Origin: Vibrio gallaecicus
GTDB taxonomy: Bacteria; Pseudomonadota; Gammaproteobacteria; Enterobacterales; Vibrionaceae
DNA length: 64,000 nucleotides
Direction of reading: 5' to 3'
NCBI RefSeq assembly: GCF_024347495.1
Contig: NZ_AP025490.1
Location: 1,488,001 to 1,552,000, forward strand
The position numbers were made by a program, and so were the translations under genes. The notes below the pieces were generated by a model. It worked only from the letters and a program-made list of their open reading frames with translations. It did no database searches and had not been told where the DNA came from. The stretch's first letter is position 1, and each line of letters opens with the position of its first letter. Below are positions 59,259-64,000 of this stretch, piece by piece.

Positions 59259-61212
59259 GTAAATCAATTGCGTCGTTGTACGCATCAATAATACAGTTAC
59301 GGCCATTCTTTTTAGCTTGATAAAGAGCTTGGTCGAGAACTGAATACAATACATCAAAGTCACTCAGTGCCTGTGAAGTTGAAAGGTAAGAAAAACTTGC
59401 AGTGATACTCAGTGGCTTTTTGCTTTCAGATGAAAATTTTGTTGATGAAACAGCATATTGAATTTCCTCAACTCGTTCTCTTACTTCACTTTCTTCAACA
59501 TCCTTTAATAGAATGACAAATTCTTCCCCACCTAATCTACCTAGTAAATCATGTTTACCAATTCGATTTCTAACTTGCTGGCTTATATTACTGAGTGCTT
59601 GATCGCCAGTTGGATGCCCATAGTCGTCATTGATTGATTTAAATTTATCTAAATCTAAAAGAATTAAAACATGTTTTTTATTGTTTGAGTTGTGTTTAAC
59701 AGTTTTAATTTTTCTTATTGCTGCCGCTCTGTTGTAAGCACTCGTGAGGGAGTCTAAAGATGATTTTTCTCTTACTCGTTTACTGGACCAAAAAGAAAAG
59801 CTAGCGGCACACAGAAGGATGATAACGATAATATTGTACATGAGCTTTTGTTGAGTCATTTTATCAATCTTCAGCTTATCGAGTTGTGCTTGACTCACTA
59901 ATAACGAACTTTGCAGTTCTTTCTCGAATTTGCTTCTAGTGAGTTCCAATGCTTCCAAAGCTAAGCGATTATCGATATCTCTGCTGCTAAGTTGAATCGC
60001 TGAATACTGCCTATAAAAGCTAAATGCTTCTTTGTGCTGATTGGTTGCGACAGATAAATCAGTGAGCTGAAGAAGCGAATCTGCAAGGTACTTGCTTCGG
60101 TCAATTTGTTTGGATAGCTCGCTAGCCAAATGAGCATAGTAAAATGATTCTTCAAAGAGATCTTGATGCTCGAATAGATCACTAATCGCTAAGTAAGCTT
60201 CTATTCGAATTTTATTATTATCTAATTTCTCAGAGGCCGTTAAAGCTTCAACAAGGTAGTCATGTGCTGAGCTGTAGTTTTCTGCTTGGATGTGTGCTTT
60301 GCCTAAGCCCAAATTGACCAGCGCTTTACCATATATCGAGTTAGTAGCCTGTATGGCATCGTAGGCTTGCTGGAAATAAGAGATTGCTTGAGTTGGTTGC
60401 TCCATGATGATGTAAAGTTCGGCTAGGCTATGCAAAACTTGTGTTTTCATAAGGTTGGAGCTGTCTGCTCTAAGGTCTAAAGCTGTTAATAGGTACGTTT
60501 CAGAACTGTCAAATTGTTCAATCTCTTTATAAAGGTTCCCGATATCGTTATAAATGCCTGATATATCTTGCCCTTTAGGGAAATTATCGATTAAAAGCAT
60601 GTAACTGTTTAGAGCAGATTTATAATCACCTCTAAAGTATTGATTATTGGCAATCACACGATAGCCTAAAGAAATTTGTAATACTGGGTCCGTATTATCT
60701 TCAAAATAGCTTTGTAATGCAGAGCAATAGTAGTGAGCTTGGTGATATTTAGATTGTTCGTTAAGTGAACGGCATAAATTGTATTTGATTATCGCTTTAC
60801 CAACCGAGTCATTAGCTTGTTGCATGGTGTCAGATACAGAAATAAAAAGTTCTTGCGCCTCTTTATATTGCCCACGAGCATCTAGCTTTAAAGCTTCAAT
60901 AAAAGTTTCTTCTGTTACTTTATAGTTTTTATCATCAGAATTTCCGCCGTAGTATGGCTGGTTGTGTTTAGTCATGAATTGGTAGAGCAAAGAGCTGATA
61001 TACAATTTTTCACCTGAGGAGGGTAAGGATGCATAACGGCTTTGTAGCATATTTAATGATCGAAACTCTTCGTGTTGTGAGTTTGATAGATAAAGTGTGT
61101 TCCAATTGATGTTTGGGGTGTTGGAAGATTCTTTAGTTGGATCTGATGACATTAGATTGGCATGAGAAGATAAACTAATTAGTGCCATTAGTATGAGAAA
61201 GGTATGTTTCAT
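59197..61212 (-). CDS. Membrane diguanylate cyclase with periplasmic TPR sensor
   Basis: The product has 671 residues. It has a signal peptide ([17 protein letters not shown]), a periplasmic TPR array (about 85-400, for example [25 protein letters not shown]), a helix leading to one membrane segment (about 458-475), and a cytoplasmic GGDEF domain. The active-site loop GGEEF (561-565) is intact, so it should make cyclic di-GMP. The inhibitory RxxD site five residues before it reads GKHD, so product inhibition is probably absent. The short C-terminal tail lies in the overlap with queC. Its ligand is unknown. Confidence 0.88.
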   Translation of the reverse strand: MKHTFLILMALISLSSHANLMSSDPTKESSNTPNINWNTLYLSNSQHEEFRSLNMLQSRYASLPSSGEKLYISSLLYQFMTKHNQPYYGGNSDDKNYKVTEETFIEALKLDARGQYKEAQELFISVSDTMQQANDSVGKAIIKYNLCRSLNEQSKYHQAHYYCSALQSYFEDNTDPVLQISLGYRVIANNQYFRGDYKSALNSYMLLIDNFPKGQDISGIYNDIGNLYKEIEQFDSSETYLLTALDLRADSSNLMKTQVLHSLAELYIIMEQPTQAISYFQQAYDAIQATNSIYGKALVNLGLGKAHIQAENYSSAHDYLVEALTASEKLDNNKIRIEAYLAISDLFEHQDLFEESFYYAHLASELSKQIDRSKYLADSLLQLTDLSVATNQHKEAFSFYRQYSAIQLSSRDIDNRLALEALELTRSKFEKELQSSLLVSQAQLDKLKIDKMTQQKLMYNIIVIILLCAASFSFWSSKRVREKSSLDSLTSAYNRAAAIRKIKTVKHNSNNKKHVLILLDLDKFKSINDDYGHPTGDQALSNISQQVRNRIGKHDLLGRLGGEEFVILLKDVEESEVRERVEEIQYAVSSTKFSSESKKPLSITASFSYLSTSQALSDFDVLYSVLDQALYQAKKNGRNCIIDAYNDAIDLPSSVFEPVQTSLQSDSQGNP

Positions 61213-61329
61213 CAGAGAGTTTGCTATATAGACTAAATTATAAGGAATGACATTCTAAAATTAAAAAATAGTCAAATCAATGGTATATATTTTTTTTAGA
61301 TGGGAGTGTGAGTGAAGTCATTAGGGGTA

Positions 61330-61362
61330 AAGAAAAGGTCATGCGTTACATACATGACCTTT
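61330..61362 (-). terminator. Rho-independent terminator of the DUF2750 gene
   Basis: AAAGGTCATG and CATGACCTTT form a perfect 10-bp stem with a 9-nt loop, followed on the minus strand by TTTTCTTT. It lies 11 bp past the stop. Confidence 0.85.
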
Positions 61363-61372
61363 AAGTGAATGA

Positions 61373-61723
61373 TTAGATGTATAGTTTAGCTAAATCTGAA
61401 GGCTCAAGCTCTTTGCCTTCTAAATTAGCGTTCCAGTTTGTACCAACTAAAACACCGTCTTCAGCTAGAGTCAGTAACCAATCTTCAACAAAAATGTCTA
61501 ATGGGATTTCAAGAACTTCAAAATCAGCCCATTCTTCGACGTTATGAGTAATAGCATCTTCCTTTGTAGACCAAAATGGCATTACTTCGCTTGTTTCGAA
61601 TTCAGTAGAATCACATGCAAGCCATCCTTCATCATTGCGAAGACCCCATACAAGTTGAGTTTCTTTTGTTTCTGCAACAAAAAGGTCAAGGTTTGCTTGA
61701 ATATCGGCGGTTAGTTTGCTCAT
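61373..61723 (-). CDS. DUF2750-family protein
   Basis: The product has 116 residues, acidic and soluble, with no signal or membrane segment. The sequence features VWGLRNDEGWLACDS, MPFWSTKEDA and the tail WLLTLAEDGVLVGTNWNANLEGKELEP fit the small DUF2750 family of gamma-proteobacteria, whose function is not known. It stands alone between two terminators, so its neighbours tell little. Confidence 0.8.
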   Translation of the reverse strand: MSKLTADIQANLDLFVAETKETQLVWGLRNDEGWLACDSTEFETSEVMPFWSTKEDAITHNVEEWADFEVLEIPLDIFVEDWLLTLAEDGVLVGTNWNANLEGKELEPSDLAKLYI

Positions 61724-61803
61724 TGATTAGTTCTCTATTTTGATAACGTGAAGAGAATAACATTATAGAAATCCAAGGTACACGTAATTAGAAATGAAGA
61801 AAT

Positions 61804-61833
61804 AAAAAAGACTAGCAATAAATGCTAGTCTTT
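61804..61833 (-). terminator. Rho-independent terminator of the tolC-ompA pair
   Basis: AAAGACTAGCA and TGCTAGTCTTT form a perfect 11-bp stem around a 5-nt loop, followed on the minus strand by TTTTTT. It lies 30 bp after the OmpA-family gene. Confidence 0.92.
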
Positions 61834-61863
61834 AATTATAAAAGAGGGGACGTTTTAAACAAT

Positions 61864-62478
61864 TTATTTACTGATAGTAGTAAATATATTCCATTCTTCT
61901 TTGATATTACCTTTAAACCCGACAACTGAAGCAACAACTTTACGGTTCATTGCATGGCTGATTTTGTCTGTTCCTTTGTTTTCTAGGCCAGTGTCGCCAT
62001 GACCAACAATCTCAATTCTCGAGCTCAGAATACCGTTACTGATTAATGCTCTTCTCACATTTGCAGCACGAGTTTTCGAAAGTTGTAGGTTGTGCTCTGC
62101 ATTACCAGTTTTACTTGCATAGCCCTGAAGTTCGATAGCAGTAGATGAATATTGTTTTAGAAAACTAGCCATCTCACGGATTTGAGCCAAGAAAGCTGGG
62201 TTGATGTCTACGGAGTTATTTGCAAACAATATTTGAAGTTGCATTTTTTCTGTAGTTTTTAAAAAAGTACCACAGCCATCATTATCAATCTCTGCGCGTG
62301 CTGGGGTATCAGGACATAAATCCCGCTCATTGATTACTCCGTCATTATCCTCATCTAAAAGATCATAGTTTCTTTCAGCGATAGGCGTTGGGACATAATC
62401 AAACTCATCACTCTCAGATGCAAATGTGCTCACAGATACTAAGAGAGCAAGTAATGGAAATATGATTCGCTTAGTCAT
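61864..62478 (-). CDS. OmpA-family protein with a thrombospondin type 3-like segment
   Basis: The product has 204 residues with a signal peptide (MTKRIIFPLLALLVSVSTFA). Residues about 40-70 contain a calcium-binding type 3-like repeat, DEDNDGVINERDLCPDTP followed by DNDGC. The C-terminal domain (about 80-190) is OmpA-like: LQGYASKTGNAEHNLQLSKTRAANV and GHGDTG. It starts 3 bp after the TolC-like gene. Such TolC-OmpA pairs accompany type I secretion of large adhesins in vibrios (from memory), so it may anchor that apparatus. Confidence 0.85.
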   Translation of the reverse strand: MTKRIIFPLLALLVSVSTFASESDEFDYVPTPIAERNYDLLDEDNDGVINERDLCPDTPARAEIDNDGCGTFLKTTEKMQLQILFANNSVDINPAFLAQIREMASFLKQYSSTAIELQGYASKTGNAEHNLQLSKTRAANVRRALISNGILSSRIEIVGHGDTGLENKGTDKISHAMNRKVVASVVGFKGNIKEEWNIFTTISK

Positions 62479-62481
62479 AAA

Positions 62482-63810
62482 TTAATATTCAACCTTTTCA
62501 TTCCACTGCGCTGGTGTTTCAACCTTTAAAGCGGCTAGTAAGTTACCAGATGCATTCATTACACGATACTTTGCATATTGTTCATCATATTTTGCATCTA
62601 AATAACCTTTACGTGCTTCGAAAAGTTCGTTTTCAGTGTTCAATAGATCTAAAAGTGTACGCTTACCTATACGGTACTGTTTCTCATAAGAAATTACGGT
62701 TTGTGAAGCCGAATCTACATGGTCAGAAAGAAACTCTTTTTGTTGAACCGTTAGGTCTAGCGCATTCCAAGATAAACGTAGACTCTCTTCTACGCTCCTA
62801 AAAGTACGTTCTCGAAGATCTTTCGATTTATTTAATTGATATGCCATACTTTCTGAACGGCTAGAATCTGAACCGCCATTATATAAGTTGTAACGTAAGC
62901 GTAGCATAGCTGAGAATTCATCACTGTTGCCTTCAGTTCCGCCTGCATCATCTCGCCAAGTTTGTGCGGCTTCTACTGAAATCGTTGGGTAGTTATTGCT
63001 TTTTGACTGTTTATATTGAAATTTTGCTGAATCTACATCTACTTGAGCAATTTTTATTACAGGATGCATTTCAAAAGCTTGAGTGAGTGCCTTTTCGATT
63101 GTGAGTGGTAGAGCGCTAGAATCTGCTCTAGGAAATACTAATCCAAGAGGTGATTGACCTACTAGTTGCTCAAATTGTATATGTGTATCGAACAAGTTGT
63201 TTTGAGCGGCAAGTAAATTACCATGCGCTTTTGCTATACGGGCTTCGACTTGAGACATATCTGCAGTTGAGCCAATTCCAGAATCAACTCGCTTTTTAAT
63301 ATCTCTATAAATCTCTTTATGAGTAGCCAAGTTACTTTCAGAAAGAGATAACACTTCGTATGCCTTCACTGCATCTAAATAAACTTTGGTTACTTCTAGA
63401 GCCATATCTTGAGCATCAGAAAGTAATTGGTAACGAACAGATTCTGCATCAGCGGCTGTGCGGTCAATATCATTAAGAGTATTCGAACCATCCCAAATTA
63501 ACTGTGTAAGCGTCAAGGTCGCTTCTTTACGAGTTAAGTCAGTTTCATCATTATTATTTGAAGCAAGGCTAGTATGCTCATATCCAATACCCGCATCTAA
63601 ATCTATGCTAGGTCTATAAGCTCCTCCAGAGGCATCATTTATATATCGCTTGCTAATATATTCGTTGTATGAACTTTTGATGCTTGGATTAGTTTCTAAT
63701 GTAATAGCGACAGCCTGCTCGAGTGTTTGAGCATTAGAAGAAAGGCTTAAAGCTACCATAGAACCTAGAGTGCATTTTTGAATCCAATTCAATTTATTTC
63801 TCCGGAGCAT
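62482..63810 (-). CDS. TolC-family outer-membrane channel (type I secretion/agglutination type)
   Basis: I give the ATG at 63810 (442 residues). The frame is open back to a TTG at 63834. Another TTG at 63792 has GGAG seven bases upstream and gives a shorter signal (MNWIQKCTLGSMVALSLSSNA), so it may be the true start. After cleavage near SNAQT, two outer-membrane-efflux repeats follow: LEQAVAITLETNPSIKSSYNEY at the start, and a second set near 230-430 with ALTQAFEMHPVIKIAQ and SYEKQYRIGKRTLLDLLNTENEL. It matches the AggA/LapE type. The ATPase and adaptor are not in the window. Confidence 0.87.
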   Translation of the reverse strand: MLRRNKLNWIQKCTLGSMVALSLSSNAQTLEQAVAITLETNPSIKSSYNEYISKRYINDASGGAYRPSIDLDAGIGYEHTSLASNNNDETDLTRKEATLTLTQLIWDGSNTLNDIDRTAADAESVRYQLLSDAQDMALEVTKVYLDAVKAYEVLSLSESNLATHKEIYRDIKKRVDSGIGSTADMSQVEARIAKAHGNLLAAQNNLFDTHIQFEQLVGQSPLGLVFPRADSSALPLTIEKALTQAFEMHPVIKIAQVDVDSAKFQYKQSKSNNYPTISVEAAQTWRDDAGGTEGNSDEFSAMLRLRYNLYNGGSDSSRSESMAYQLNKSKDLRERTFRSVEESLRLSWNALDLTVQQKEFLSDHVDSASQTVISYEKQYRIGKRTLLDLLNTENELFEARKGYLDAKYDEQYAKYRVMNASGNLLAALKVETPAQWNEKVEY

Positions 63811-63841
63811 ATGTAATGTGTGAATGTTAAACAAAGATGAG

Positions 63842-63855
63842 TCTCACATCTGAGA
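63842..63855. promoter_or_regulatory. Inverted repeat upstream of the TolC-family gene
   Basis: TCTCA-CATC-TGAGA lies 32-45 bp upstream of the ATG at 63810. It may be an operator or part of a leader hairpin. No other element is clear between 63856 and 64000, which is AT-rich. Confidence 0.35.
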
Positions 63856-64000
63856 ATCATAACAAGGTGTCAACAAATTTACGTTTTTATTAGACCAAAA
63901 ATAGATATGTGTCACCATGCATTTGCTTGGTTTTTATCTATATTAAGGCCCATTAAAGTTATTATATAAAATAATGAGTTAACTTGCTTAATATTTGTGT

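Overview
The window looks like a chromosomal segment of a marine Vibrionaceae, most likely a Vibrio. It is AT-rich and gene-dense. It carries the Vibrio-type betIBA-proXWV order, an artPIQM set, a complete tad pilus locus, and a polysaccharide cluster whose gene order and promoters match the second half of the Vibrio (Aliivibrio) fischeri syp locus. I see no rRNA, tRNA, phage, insertion sequence, integron or CRISPR. Nothing identifies the species.

Layout. (1) 1-1527: the N-terminal part of a Tat-exported nitroreductase-like protein, divergent from a marR regulator across a large palindrome. (2) 1731-9134: choline uptake and oxidation to glycine betaine (proV, proW, proX, betA, betB, betI, all on the minus strand), with a BetI-type operator and a (CCTGAG)8 microsatellite inside the operon. 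(3) 9135-9916: AT-rich leader, then 9917-21520: flp-tadV-rcpCAB-tadZABCDEFG plus an OmpA-like gene, a tight-adherence pilus operon. (4) 21610-25353: a GST, a U32-family protein and a thioesterase. (5) 25784-32129: fhuCDB-type importer and its TonB-dependent receptor with a good Fur box. (6) 32252-37597: an ABC exporter and the arginine importer artPIQM, ending in an elaborate terminator hairpin. (7) 37626-44438: a LysR regulator and a three-part RND efflux pump. (8) 44489-56693: ten exopolysaccharide genes corresponding to sypI through sypR, with sigma-54-type promoters before sypI, sypM and sypP and SypG-enhancer-like sites at the first two. (9) 56782-59258: yidA-like phosphatase, queE and queC. 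(10) 59197-63810: a TPR-GGDEF protein, a DUF2750 protein, and an OmpA/TolC outer-membrane pair that runs towards the window edge.

Working together. Three regions bear on surface attachment: the tad pilus, the syp-like polysaccharide, and the TolC/OmpA pair of the kind found with large type I-secreted adhesins. A predicted diguanylate cyclase lies close by. The rest is osmoprotection, iron and arginine uptake, efflux, and queuosine precursor synthesis. The most notable features are: a syp locus lacking sypA-H at this site although its SypG/sigma-54 control elements remain; a poly-A9 tract and 21-bp repeats at the start of the flippase gene; a hairpin over the sypM ribosome-binding site; and a periodic cysteine insert (Cx3C every 11 residues, four times) in TadG.
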